The position numbers and the translations under genes were made by a program. 64,000 bases of DNA from the NCBI GenBank assembly GCA_046590205.1, contig JBKJTT010000007.1:62001-126000 (forward strand), read 5' to 3'. Every line of letters begins with the position of its first letter. Positions within the stretch are counted from its first letter, which is position 1. Positions 27,959 through 36,384 of the stretch are shown piece after piece. The notes below the pieces were generated by a model. The model did not search any database. It was not told the DNA's origin and saw only the letters and a list, made by a program, of their open reading frames with translations. The DNA comes from DATDEW01 sp046590205. Lineage in GTDB: Bacteria; Bacteroidota; Ignavibacteria; Palsa-1295.

Positions 27959-27992
27959 CAAAGATACACAATTATTTTCCAGCAATTTCAAA
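27959..27992 (-). promoter_or_regulatory. Promoter 1 of the repeat gene
   Basis: Read on the minus strand: TTTG (27989-27992), 22-base spacer, TATCTTTG (27959-27966). Predicted leader about 120 bases. Confidence 0.55.
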
Positions 27993-28079
27993 AAGTGCAC
28001 AAAAACTGTAAACGGCACCTCAACCCGCATTTTACGGGGAAGGGGGCTTATTCACATTTTCGTGCAAAACTTATCGGGA

Positions 28080-28111
28080 CAAATATACAACAAAAATAAG
28101 CGATTTGCAAA
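28080..28111 (-). promoter_or_regulatory. Promoter 2 of the repeat gene
   Basis: Read on the minus strand: TTTG (28108-28111), 20-base spacer, TATATTTG (28080-28087). Both elements match the Bacteroidota consensus. Confidence 0.55.
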
Positions 28112-28175
28112 TTTTCTTTTTATTTTTTTCCCGAGCGTTGGGCTTATGGGGGAAGCCGTCGCGCTGATTTCGGTA

Positions 28176-28183
28176 CAAATATA
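28176..28183 (-). promoter_or_regulatory. Third -7 box upstream of the repeat gene
   Basis: TATATTTG on the minus strand; no good TTTG at the expected distance, so weaker than the two boxes downstream of it. Confidence 0.35.
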
Positions 28184-28357
28184 CGGATATATCCTTACCA
28201 ATGCTCATAAACTCCGCAAGTTTCTTTCTGTTACACCTCGCTGTGTCAAAAAGTGGGCTAAGTCTCTGTTTTTTCGAGTTTTCCACTGTTTTTTGAAAAC
28301 ATTGGGCAATTTTAATTGATTGTACGGGATGAAATCTTTGGTTTTTTGAGTTGTACG

Positions 28358-29242
28358 ATGTCGATATTTTACACATACTTTATGCAAAAAGACGCTTACG
28401 CGCCAATGTCATTTCAGAAAGCATTATTATGGAGCATGTTTTGGATCGGGCTGTCGCTCGGCTTTGCCTTGTATTTATGGCAATACGAAGGTTCGGAAAT
28501 AGCACTCCAATTCCTCGCAGGATATACTATAGAGAAAGCACTTTCTGTCGATAATCTCTTTGTCTTCCTGATGCTCTTTAGCCACTTCAAGATCAAGCCC
28601 AAGCTCCAGCGAAGGGTTTTGAACTATGGTATCATGGGCGTTATCGTTTTACGAGGCGTGATGATATTTGCTGGCATCGGACTTGTTAATGAGTATGAAT
28701 GGCTCATGTACATCTTTGGTGTTCTTATTCTTTATACAGGTTTTGTGATGACCTTCGGTAAAGAAGAAGAGTTCGATCCTGATAAGAACCGCATCATCAA
28801 GTTGACACGAAAGTTTATGAACGTCACCAATGAGTATGATGGTGACAAGTTCTTCACTATGAAGAACGGCAAGCGATTTGCCACGCCGCTCTTTGTTGTA
28901 TTACTTGTAGTAGAGCTAACAGATGTACTTTTTGCTATTGACTCGATCCCTGCAGTATTTGCCGTGACACGAGACCCGATGATCGTCTTTAGCTCTAATA
29001 TGCTTGCCGTATTTGGTTTGCGCTCGCTGTATTTCTTGCTTGAGAGAACACAGCAGGCATTCCGATTTGTCAAAAAAGGTGTTGGCGTTATCTTGTGGTT
29101 TGTCGGTGTGAAGATGCTTGTGCCTCTTGTTATTCCCGGCTATCATATAGATATTATGGTATCGCTCATGATTATTGTCGGTATCTTGCTCGGAAGTATC
29201 TTACTATCAGCACTTATCAATCCCGATAAACTTGACGACTAA
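28358..29242 (+). CDS. TerC/Alx-family integral membrane protein
   Basis: 294 residues with about eight hydrophobic spans. Family marks: F-W-I-G-L-S-L-G-F near the first span, F-L-A-G-Y-T-I-E-K-A-L-S-V-D-N-L-F-V-F near 60, and V-E-L-T-D-V-L-F-A-I-D-S-I-P-A-V-F-A near 185, whose acidic residues lie in membrane spans. TerC/Alx proteins are implicated in metal (especially manganese) handling and metalation of exported enzymes. The open frame reaches TTG 28316; I chose ATG 28358 because the family begins close to the first span (ATG 28382 is also possible). The stop overlaps the next ATG by one base. Confidence 0.88.
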   Translation: MSIFYTYFMQKDAYAPMSFQKALLWSMFWIGLSLGFALYLWQYEGSEIALQFLAGYTIEKALSVDNLFVFLMLFSHFKIKPKLQRRVLNYGIMGVIVLRGVMIFAGIGLVNEYEWLMYIFGVLILYTGFVMTFGKEEEFDPDKNRIIKLTRKFMNVTNEYDGDKFFTMKNGKRFATPLFVVLLVVELTDVLFAIDSIPAVFAVTRDPMIVFSSNMLAVFGLRSLYFLLERTQQAFRFVKKGVGVILWFVGVKMLVPLVIPGYHIDIMVSLMIIVGILLGSILLSALINPDKLDD

Positions 29243-29721
29243 TGCCACGTCACTCTTCGCTTGTTCCGCTTTCACACGATCATCATCATGGTCTTGTCGT
29301 TGCGTTACGATTGAAGAAGGGCGGACCCGCATCACAGAACGATTGGTGGCTTGCCGGAGAAGAAAACCAAGCACCGCAGCTATTAGCGTTTGCCGATAGT
29401 GAGTTACTTCATCATTTCACTCTCGAAGAGCAATTAGTCTTCCCTGTACTTCTGGACTTGGGAGATGATATGATGACAAGCATAACTGGCGAGCTTCTTG
29501 CTGAACATCAGGCAATGAGAGCGTCTCTTGAGAAGATACGCCAACTACCCGACCCACAAATGCTCAAAGATTTTGGAGACCTGCTAGAAGCACATATCCG
29601 TAAAGAAGAACGAATACTTTTCCCACTTGTAGAACAACAGATAGAAAAAGGGGGCATCATTTTAGATGATGAGCTTATCAAGACTCGACACGATTCTTAT
29701 GCTGCCCCGCCTGTTTGTTAA
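29242..29721 (+). CDS. Hemerythrin HHE domain protein
   Basis: 159 residues. Iron-ligand His/Glu pattern of the HHE fold: L-S-H-D-H-H-H-G-L near 11, L-L-H-H-F-T-L-E-E near 56, A-E-H-Q-A-M near 88, and L-E-A-H-I-R-K-E-E-R-I-L-F-P near 115. Such proteins bind a di-iron centre and sense or carry oxygen or nitric oxide, or serve in iron-centre repair. It starts within the terC stop (TAATG), so the two are coupled, hinting at a metal-related link. Confidence 0.88.
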   Translation: MPRHSSLVPLSHDHHHGLVVALRLKKGGPASQNDWWLAGEENQAPQLLAFADSELLHHFTLEEQLVFPVLLDLGDDMMTSITGELLAEHQAMRASLEKIRQLPDPQMLKDFGDLLEAHIRKEERILFPLVEQQIEKGGIILDDELIKTRHDSYAAPPVC

Positions 29722-29771
29722 AATTGGGGAAAACTTTTCGGTAGGTCATTGGGTTTAAGTGCTTCCCAAAA

Positions 29772-29786
29772 ACGCCCTCCGGGCGT
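29772..29786 (+). other. Small hairpin in RRM-gene leader
   Basis: ACGCCC-TCC-GGGCGT, 33 bases before the RRM start. It has no T run, so it is more likely a leader structure than a terminator. Confidence 0.3.
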
Positions 29787-29819
29787 ACGCATCAACAACG
29801 TTATAGAAAGAGGAATGTA

Positions 29820-30215
29820 ATGGATACAGTAGAGAAAGAGATCGTACCGGTACTAACCAAAAAGCTTTATATCGGCAGCTTACCTTATAGCTGGTCGGTC
29901 GAGCAATTGGAAGATCTCTTCAAACCCTTTGGTCGTGTCACGAGTACAGCTATCGTCAGTGACCAGATGACGAAGAAGTCAAAGGGCTTTGGCTTCGTCG
30001 AGATGGAGACCGAGGAAAGCGCAACTAAGGCAATGACAGAGCTTAACGGTAAAGAGATCGAAGGTCGTCCGCTTTCAGTCCGTGAGGCAAAACCGAACGC
30101 AGAGCGCGGGAACCGCGAAGGCGGAAACAACGGACGTCAGCGTTATGAATATAACGACCCGAACAGCACCGATATATCAGGTCGCAGCTACGGCAACCGC
30201 AACGGTTGGTGGTAA
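29820..30215 (+). CDS. RRM-type RNA-binding protein
   Basis: 131 residues. One RNA-recognition motif at about 15-92: RNP2 is K-L-Y-I-G-S-L near 16, and RNP1 is K-S-K-G-F-G-F-V-E-M near 55, with the aromatic residues that stack on RNA. The tail is Gly/Asn/Arg-rich (R-G-N-R-E-G-G-N-N-G-R) and ends N-G-W-W. Small single-RRM proteins of this kind are common in Cyanobacteria and Bacteroidota, often cold-induced; their RNA targets are mostly unknown. AGAGGA lies just before the ATG. A strong terminator follows. Confidence 0.93.
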   Translation: MDTVEKEIVPVLTKKLYIGSLPYSWSVEQLEDLFKPFGRVTSTAIVSDQMTKKSKGFGFVEMETEESATKAMTELNGKEIEGRPLSVREAKPNAERGNREGGNNGRQRYEYNDPNSTDISGRSYGNRNGWW

Positions 30216-30247
30216 GTAACAAGCGAAAAGCTTAAACTTCAAAGCGT

Positions 30248-30280
30248 AAAAAAGAGGCAGTCATTGACTGCCTCTTTTAT
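30248..30280. terminator. Bidirectional terminator between RRM gene and T9SS cargo
   Basis: AAAGAGGCAGTCA and TGACTGCCTCTTT are exact inverse complements separated by one T, flanked by A and T runs. It overlaps the stop codon of the convergent minus-strand gene at 30277. Confidence 0.92.
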
Positions 30281-33219
30281 TTTATCCTGAGGAATCGTTG
30301 GGAAGTTTTGCTTGATGTTGATTCAACAGTTAGGATATAACTGCCCTCTGGAAGGTCGCTGATTGAGAACGTAAGTTCTTCTTCCCCACCTTGAAGTATC
30401 CGCTCGTAGCGACGAAGCACTGTACCGCTGATATCAGTGATTCCAATCTTCACATCATCTTTGCTCGGAATATCAATGATAAATGAAATCTCGTTCTTCG
30501 CCGGATTTGGTTTTATTGCACCAAGCTGGAGTGTCTCGCCTCGCATAAAATCTTGTAGTATGTGGTCGGCACAGACGTAGGTATAACTAAAGCTTGCACC
30601 TGTCGTTGTTGAAACGCTTGATGTGCATGGGTCCTGCGGACCCCCACCGGAAGTTACATTTGATAGCACAAGATTCGTCGTTGAATCTTTTGTAAGATAA
30701 ATTCTAAAATCAAGCTCTGCTAACTTTCCGCTTGCATCAGCTTGTATATAGGGCGTACCTGACAATGTAAAGTGTTTATTATCACTCGTACTAAGAGTAT
30801 TCGGTCCTTGTGTGCCTGTGTATGTAATGAGGTCGGAGTTATAGCCGAGATCGAACTCAAGCGAACGGATATTAGCACTCGCAAATCCATCTGTTGCTGA
30901 CTCTAATAGTGCAAAACGAACAGGGTCGCCGGATGTACCTATTGGGTTCGATGGATGAGGTACTGATGAAATGCCAAACGATGCATTGCCAGGGAAACTT
31001 ATAGAACGTGTAAATGAAATTGAAGGCAGTATGTTGCTTGCCGTCGAAGCAAATGAAACCGATGCGGAGTTTTGTGTCTTGCCACCAACAGTATCTACTT
31101 TTGTAGAAACTCCGAGAGTTATCTTCTCACGCGGAGCAAGTGACTTCGGTAGTTGTGATGCATCAATGATAAATCCGCTGCCTGCAAGATTTGCACTTGT
31201 CAGGATAAGTGTATCGCATCCTGTATTCTCAAGTTGGACCGACGAACTTGTCTCGTCACATAAGAATACAGTCCCGAGGTCAACCGTACCGCCATTCGGG
31301 CTTACCGAAAGTATCTTCGTGCCATTTCCGACAAATCCGTCAATGCTAGCATTGTAATCTTTACTCGTACCTGTCCCCGACGCATTCTTCGAGCGAATGG
31401 CTATGCTTCCTGTTCTACTTCCTTTTTGAAGGGGAGAGAATTGTATTCCGTAGCGTAAAGTATCTTTTGGTTGAAGAGTTGCTCCGGTAGGAATAGCACC
31501 GAGGAGTACATAATCTGCAACACTTGTCAGTGCAAAGTTTTCAATGGTTATTGGTACGCAACCTGTATTAGTAAGGAAGCCAAAGAGCGAATCACTCGGT
31601 GAGCAAATAGAAAGTGTGTCAAATGAAAATGCTTTCGGTTCGTAACTTAAAACACCAACACCATCAGTACCTGTACCCTCGATTTGAAATGAAATATCTT
31701 GTGTCTTGCCGTGCATCCGTCCGGTGTAGGATGGATAGATAGTCTTCTTGCCGAGAGTAACAGGGATAAAATGTGCACCGATAGTTACAGAGCTATCAGG
31801 CGGAAGCGAGTAGGGAAGAGTAATTGCGTCGATAGAGAATTCAGATACAATCGTACCCGGACCTGCGATTATTTCCAACGTATCACATCCTGTATTCTTA
31901 AATATAAATACAGAGTCATTCTTTTCGCCGCAGATACCTGCATCGCCAAGATCAAGGGTAGATAGATTCAGCGTTAATCTCGGATTCTCACCATTAACTG
32001 ATGCTGATACTTTTATTACACTGTCAAAATTTCTTTTACTACCGGAAGCATCAACGTATCCTTTGATACGTATCTGCGAGTTGAACACACCATAATTACC
32101 ATTTGGCATAAGGTCAACCGTTGCTGTGTATGATGCACCTTCAAATAATGTATCAGGTAATGTAGGTGGTGTGAAAATATAGACACCGGGATTATTCTCA
32201 ATAGCGACTGATGTCAAGACCATATTGCCGCACTGCGTATTGAGAAGTTTGGCGGACTTGGTTGAGGATGTACAGGCTGTGATAGTAGGAAATTTTACTT
32301 CTTCCCAAACAATTGGTGTATTTGTGGAAAGTGAGCCATCACCACCGTCTGCAGTCTTCCAGACAGCCCCTGTTGCATCAAAGGCAATCACAACCTCTCC
32401 ACGACAGCCTGTAACCCAAAAGGAACGAGTATCAATGTTATTCGAAGGTCCGCCGACAAGCCGCCATGTTTTCCCGCTATCTTGCGCGCCTGTGCGGAGC
32501 ATGCCACTTGCTTCGGTTTGGATATACATCACGCCCTTTGACCCGTGTATATGCCCTGTCGGTTTTTTATTAAAACCTATTAACGTGCTAAAATCAAATC
32601 GGGAACCCCAGTTCTGTGTAGTAGGATTCTGCCAGATCAAACGACTGTTGAGTTCAGTTACAGCATACCATATTCTCTCAAGTGAATCTCCGTATGCAGA
32701 CCATGCCTCTGACATTGCATCATTTGGTCCCCAGGTGATGAGCATGGTCGCATCATCCATCAAGAACACACCGTTCTTGTTACCCCCATTAGTCAACGGG
32801 TTATTCCATTGACTATATCCATAGTTACTATATGAAACACCAACTCCTGTTCCGAACCGTGAACCTGTTGAATTATCAACCCATGAGTACCCACCATCAG
32901 TTGTCTTCCAAAGATTCATTCCGGGAGTTGTCTGTGAAAAAATAGAGGCATATCCTATACCATCAGGTCGTATTGATATTTGGGTTACCTGGCCTGAACC
33001 TACGGGGACAGAAGCTTGGTACCAAGAATATCCACCGTTAGCGGTTGTCCATATTTGAAGAGTAGTTGGAGTGGTGTATGTCCCCGTCCCTGCAAAACCA
33101 ACATTATCATTCAAGAAAAAACAGCAACCAACGGGCGCGGGTATCTTCGCGATCTGCTGCCATCCGGCAGAGGCGATAGAAGGAATAAGAAGAACGAGAA
33201 AAATAATGAAACGTATCAT
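30277..33219 (-). CDS. T9SS cargo: YCF48/BNR-like plus choice-of-anchor domains
   Basis: 980 residues, signal peptide about 1-18 (IFLVLLIPSIASA). Residues about 20-330 carry photosynthesis-assembly/BNR-like repeats with L-W-K-T-T-D-G-G-Y-S-W and W-T-T-A-N-G-G-Y-S-W. Next are three ASPM/SPD-2/Hydin-like modules, each with a D-L-G...N-T-G-C-x-x-L/I mark (about 410, 530, 650). Residues about 760-880 look like a cohesin-type strand fold. The last 75 residues are a T9SS type A sorting domain (K-P-N-P-A-K-N-E, I-T-D-I-S-G, L-P-E-G-S-Y-I-L). It is presumably exported to the surface or medium; the binding partner is unknown. Confidence 0.85.
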   Translation of the reverse strand: MIRFIIFLVLLIPSIASAGWQQIAKIPAPVGCCFFLNDNVGFAGTGTYTTPTTLQIWTTANGGYSWYQASVPVGSGQVTQISIRPDGIGYASIFSQTTPGMNLWKTTDGGYSWVDNSTGSRFGTGVGVSYSNYGYSQWNNPLTNGGNKNGVFLMDDATMLITWGPNDAMSEAWSAYGDSLERIWYAVTELNSRLIWQNPTTQNWGSRFDFSTLIGFNKKPTGHIHGSKGVMYIQTEASGMLRTGAQDSGKTWRLVGGPSNNIDTRSFWVTGCRGEVVIAFDATGAVWKTADGGDGSLSTNTPIVWEEVKFPTITACTSSTKSAKLLNTQCGNMVLTSVAIENNPGVYIFTPPTLPDTLFEGASYTATVDLMPNGNYGVFNSQIRIKGYVDASGSKRNFDSVIKVSASVNGENPRLTLNLSTLDLGDAGICGEKNDSVFIFKNTGCDTLEIIAGPGTIVSEFSIDAITLPYSLPPDSSVTIGAHFIPVTLGKKTIYPSYTGRMHGKTQDISFQIEGTGTDGVGVLSYEPKAFSFDTLSICSPSDSLFGFLTNTGCVPITIENFALTSVADYVLLGAIPTGATLQPKDTLRYGIQFSPLQKGSRTGSIAIRSKNASGTGTSKDYNASIDGFVGNGTKILSVSPNGGTVDLGTVFLCDETSSSVQLENTGCDTLILTSANLAGSGFIIDASQLPKSLAPREKITLGVSTKVDTVGGKTQNSASVSFASTASNILPSISFTRSISFPGNASFGISSVPHPSNPIGTSGDPVRFALLESATDGFASANIRSLEFDLGYNSDLITYTGTQGPNTLSTSDNKHFTLSGTPYIQADASGKLAELDFRIYLTKDSTTNLVLSNVTSGGGPQDPCTSSVSTTTGASFSYTYVCADHILQDFMRGETLQLGAIKPNPAKNEISFIIDIPSKDDVKIGITDISGTVLRRYERILQGGEEELTFSISDLPEGSYILTVESTSSKTSQRFLRIK

Positions 33220-33268
33220 AGGCGTTGCTACTAATAGAACGCTTAGGAAGTGGATTAGTTACTAATTA

Positions 33269-35428
33269 TCAGAATCTAACTGTCTCGCCCGTCGAGAGCG
33301 ACTCATGGATTGCAAATGTAACGACGGTCGTTGCAAGCATCGAATCAAATGTGATCGGTGAAGCTGTGCCGTTCTTGATCGCTGATAAGAATGCCTCTAC
33401 TTCTTCTTTATGTCCTTTACCTTGTCCTTTTGTGACGTTCGGTTTGCCAGAGCCGCGATAGAACTCAAGCTCGGTGAAGTTCTTCATGATGGCAGTACGT
33501 CCGCCGGAGAATACCTGTATCTCTTCTTTCGGAAGTGTTTTATCACCGTTCGCGATGTAGAGTATCGTTGCAACCGAACCGTCTTCGTAATCAACAGTAA
33601 TGGAGATAGTATCATGATCAACAGAATCAGCGCGACCAGTCGAGATATGTTTTGCCGTTACCGATTTTGGTAAGCTGTCATTTGCTAAGTACGCTGCTGT
33701 ATCAATGAAATGGCAAACCTCACCGATGATGCGTCCGCCGCCGATCTCTTCATCTTGTGTCCAGTTCGATGCGGGAATCGGTCCGGCATTGACACGGTAA
33801 AACATCATTTTCGGCTGATGCGGCTCGCCGAACTGTTCTTTCATCTTTACGACCAAAGGAGCGAATCTTCTGTTGAAACCGATGAGGAGTTTTGAACTTC
33901 CTTCATTGGCCTGTGCTACTTGGGATGTCTCTTCAATAGTGAGTGCCATCGGCTTTTCGCAAAAGACATGTTTGCCTGCTTTGATTGCCTTTGTGATAAG
34001 CTCGGCATGGTTGTTATGTCTGGTTGCGATGAAGATAGTATTAACATCAGATGAGTTTATTACTTCATCGTAGTTCGTAGTTGCTCTTGCGAATCCGAAT
34101 TTCGTTTTTGCATCTTCTGCCGATGCGCCTGTCTCATTGGCAACGATGACAAGCTCTACACCTTTGAGATTAGGCAGAAGGAATCCTTGAGCGAAGTTAC
34201 CTGCTCCGATAAATCCTATTCTAGGGTGTGCCTGGTGCTGTGCGCTTAGTGCTGTGTGAGCATCCCCATTTTGACTTTTGACTTTTAACTTTTGACTTTC
34301 ATCAAATGGATACGTCAACACAATCCCAAGATACCTCTCCTTGATTTCACCTGCGATCATATCGTACGCTCGCTTGGCTTCGGTGATGGGGAGTGTATGT
34401 GTCGTAATGTGCTTTGGCTCTACTTTTTTCTCGTCGAGCAAGCGGATGAACTCCTGCATGTTGCGTCGCTCTGTCCAGCGGACATATCCTATCGGGTAGT
34501 CAATACCTTTCTCTTCGTAGGTTGCGTCGTATCTGCCCGGACCGTAACTGCGTGAAAGCTTGAACTCAAGTTCTTTTACAAAGAACGGATCGCGCGGTAT
34601 ATCCATCTTCGTAACGCCGACCATTACGATGCGTCCTTTATCGCGGCTGATGGCTGCGGAGAAATCTATCGGGTCGTTCGAGCTTGTCGCGGCAGTGATG
34701 ATAGTTGCATCAACTCCGTACCCTGATGTTAATGACTTTATCTTATCAACAAGGTTATCTTCTTTTCGACAAAATGCGAAATGTGAATTATGTTTGGCGG
34801 CAAGTTTTACGTTCTCTTCGTCAAGGTCAATGCCGATGACTTGACATCCCGCAGCTCGTGCAATAGCACATGTAAGCTGACCAACTAAACCCAGACCGAT
34901 AACTGCAACAGTCTCGCCGAAGGTCGGCTCCGCTTGACGTACGCCTTGCATTGCAATTGCGCCGAGCGTTGTATAACAAGCATCTTCGTAGCTAACGGTA
35001 TCAGGAATTTTTACACAGAGATTGCGAAGTACGCTCACTACTTCCGCATGGTTAGCGCCTTGTCCGCCGCATGCGACGCGGTCTCCGGGGCGGAGGTCAT
35101 CTACGTCGGGACTCACTGCAATCACCTCACCTGCGCATGAGTAGCCCATCGCTTTCTGCGAGTCGAGCTTATTCATCACGCGGCTATACGTAGCCCAAAA
35201 GCCCTGCTGCTTTATTTCTGCAAGTACCTTCTTGACATCATCGGGCCGGCTCTTAGCTTTTTCTATGAGCGATGCACGCGCAAGGTCAACCGACATCTTT
35301 TCGGTGCCGGCAGAAATGACGCTTGCATGAACGCGGACGATAACGCTAGCGCGCTTCGGCGCCTGCGGCGCGCCGACATCCTTAATGGTAATAGCACCTG
35401 AGCGCAATGATTGGAGTAGCTGTTTCAA
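33269..35428 (-). CDS. Bi-domain oxidoreductase: zinc-type dehydrogenase fused to Gfo/Idh/MocA
   Basis: 719 residues. Residues 1-370 are a medium-chain dehydrogenase: G-Y-S-C-A-G-E-V near 93, G-D-R-V-A-C-G-G near 112, and a Rossmann loop V-I-G-L-G-L-V-G near 170. Residues 400-719 are a Gfo/Idh/MocA oxidoreductase with I-G-F-I-G-A-G-N-F near 401 and C-E-K-P-M-A near 491, the E-K-P catalytic signature. This fusion is common in polysaccharide gene clusters, presumably acting on a sugar-nucleotide or lipid-linked sugar. The linker (about 375-398) is odd: it is encoded by short tandem repeats (see 34269-34296). Confidence 0.9.
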   Translation of the reverse strand: MKQLLQSLRSGAITIKDVGAPQAPKRASVIVRVHASVISAGTEKMSVDLARASLIEKAKSRPDDVKKVLAEIKQQGFWATYSRVMNKLDSQKAMGYSCAGEVIAVSPDVDDLRPGDRVACGGQGANHAEVVSVLRNLCVKIPDTVSYEDACYTTLGAIAMQGVRQAEPTFGETVAVIGLGLVGQLTCAIARAAGCQVIGIDLDEENVKLAAKHNSHFAFCRKEDNLVDKIKSLTSGYGVDATIITAATSSNDPIDFSAAISRDKGRIVMVGVTKMDIPRDPFFVKELEFKLSRSYGPGRYDATYEEKGIDYPIGYVRWTERRNMQEFIRLLDEKKVEPKHITTHTLPITEAKRAYDMIAGEIKERYLGIVLTYPFDESQKLKVKSQNGDAHTALSAQHQAHPRIGFIGAGNFAQGFLLPNLKGVELVIVANETGASAEDAKTKFGFARATTNYDEVINSSDVNTIFIATRHNNHAELITKAIKAGKHVFCEKPMALTIEETSQVAQANEGSSKLLIGFNRRFAPLVVKMKEQFGEPHQPKMMFYRVNAGPIPASNWTQDEEIGGGRIIGEVCHFIDTAAYLANDSLPKSVTAKHISTGRADSVDHDTISITVDYEDGSVATILYIANGDKTLPKEEIQVFSGGRTAIMKNFTELEFYRGSGKPNVTKGQGKGHKEEVEAFLSAIKNGTASPITFDSMLATTVVTFAIHESLSTGETVRF
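34269..34296. repeat. Heptamer tandem repeat inside a coding linker
   Basis: Four copies of TTTTGAC (third copy TTTTAAC), then TTTC. They encode the K-L-K-V-K-S-Q linker on the minus strand. Such heptamers are usually intergenic in other bacteria. Confidence 0.85.
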
Positions 35429-35512
35429 ACTTTAATGGTAACTATCTCAATTTACTCGTGAACTCAACAGTATCTACTAATCTTTGTTTCCTGTGATATA
35501 GAGCAAACGCAT

Positions 35513-36268
35513 ATGAAGATTACGGTACTTTTGATGCTTGTTACATTTGGTGCATCAGTTTTTGCCCAAAAGAAAGCAGACTACAGCTCGCAGTGGGCGC
35601 GTGACCTTGATAAATATCCTGGGGGAGTAGATGCCCTTGAAGAGATGAAACGGCGTGATCTTTCCTCATTCTGGTTATCAGGTTCGCAGTCACAAAATGG
35701 TGTTTATGGTGATGATTATTGGCGCATAGAATTTCATCTTTCCGATATCGAGCAAGTTAAGGATGACCTCCTCTCCTACAGAGTGAAAGGAAAAGACAGA
35801 CATAAGAACGTTGTTACTCCGTTTGAAGGCACGATTCGTATTACCAAAGCGCTGCGGTACTCTAAGCCGCATGAAATGAATGATAGCGTCAATCCGCTTC
35901 GTATCACAGCCATCTATGAATTTACTGAAGATAAAGCATCGAAGTATTCGGGAGTATTTAGCGGCACGCTTCGTACTGATTTTATCTATAAGCCAAGTGA
36001 GCCGGATAAGTTGGCGCTCGACCAAGAGGGTGATGACGGCTATATGAATAATACCTTCGTCGGCATCTGGACTTCAAAAAACGGTAAGCAAAAGAAATGT
36101 ATCTGGGGATTAGAGCGTCTGCCGTTCACTGAAGATTGGGATGAAGGTGCAGGAGAAATTTATGTCAATAAGAAGTACATCAAGAACGGATGGGAAAGCT
36201 ACATGAAGCACAATGAACTTACAGAAAAGAACGGCGTCATCATGCAAAAAGATATGTGGTGGAAGTAG
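35513..36268 (+). CDS. Secreted protein of unknown function
   Basis: 251 residues with a clear signal peptide (MKITVLLMLVTFGASVFAQ). The mature part is rich in charged residues and aromatic strands, with no Cys-rich or enzymatic motif I recognise. Notable segments are S-Q-W-A-R-D-L-D-K-Y-P-G-G near 25, D-Y-W-R-I-E-F-H near 68, F-V-G-I-W-T-S-K-N-G-K near 183 and a W-W-K end. The strand-rich pattern with a V-G-x-W-T segment suggests a lipocalin- or DUF-type barrel, which is a guess. Divergent from the bi-domain oxidoreductase by 84 bases. Confidence 0.7.
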   Translation: MKITVLLMLVTFGASVFAQKKADYSSQWARDLDKYPGGVDALEEMKRRDLSSFWLSGSQSQNGVYGDDYWRIEFHLSDIEQVKDDLLSYRVKGKDRHKNVVTPFEGTIRITKALRYSKPHEMNDSVNPLRITAIYEFTEDKASKYSGVFSGTLRTDFIYKPSEPDKLALDQEGDDGYMNNTFVGIWTSKNGKQKKCIWGLERLPFTEDWDEGAGEIYVNKKYIKNGWESYMKHNELTEKNGVIMQKDMWWK

Positions 36269-36347
36269 TTATTCGAATGGTTAGATCGGGACGAACCACC
36301 CTTTTACATGTACCGTCAGCCCAAGCCAAACCTGGTGTGTGGAATAG

Positions 36348-36379
36348 TCGAAGTTTTTGGGGTTCGAAGTTTTTGGGGT
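36348..36379. repeat. Tandem 16-base direct repeat
   Basis: Two exact, adjacent copies of TCGAAGTTTTTGGGGT, in the gap just downstream of the mrr stop. Confidence 0.9.
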
Positions 36380-36384
36380 ATGGG

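Larger units (their letters stand above)
27832..28357. other. Intergenic region with tandem promoter-like boxes
   Basis: 526 bases between the divergent repeat gene and terC. AT-rich, with no supported gene; the small frames here have neither start signals nor family matches. On the minus strand it holds three TAnnTTTG boxes (listed separately). I see no clear box for terC on the plus strand. Confidence 0.7.
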
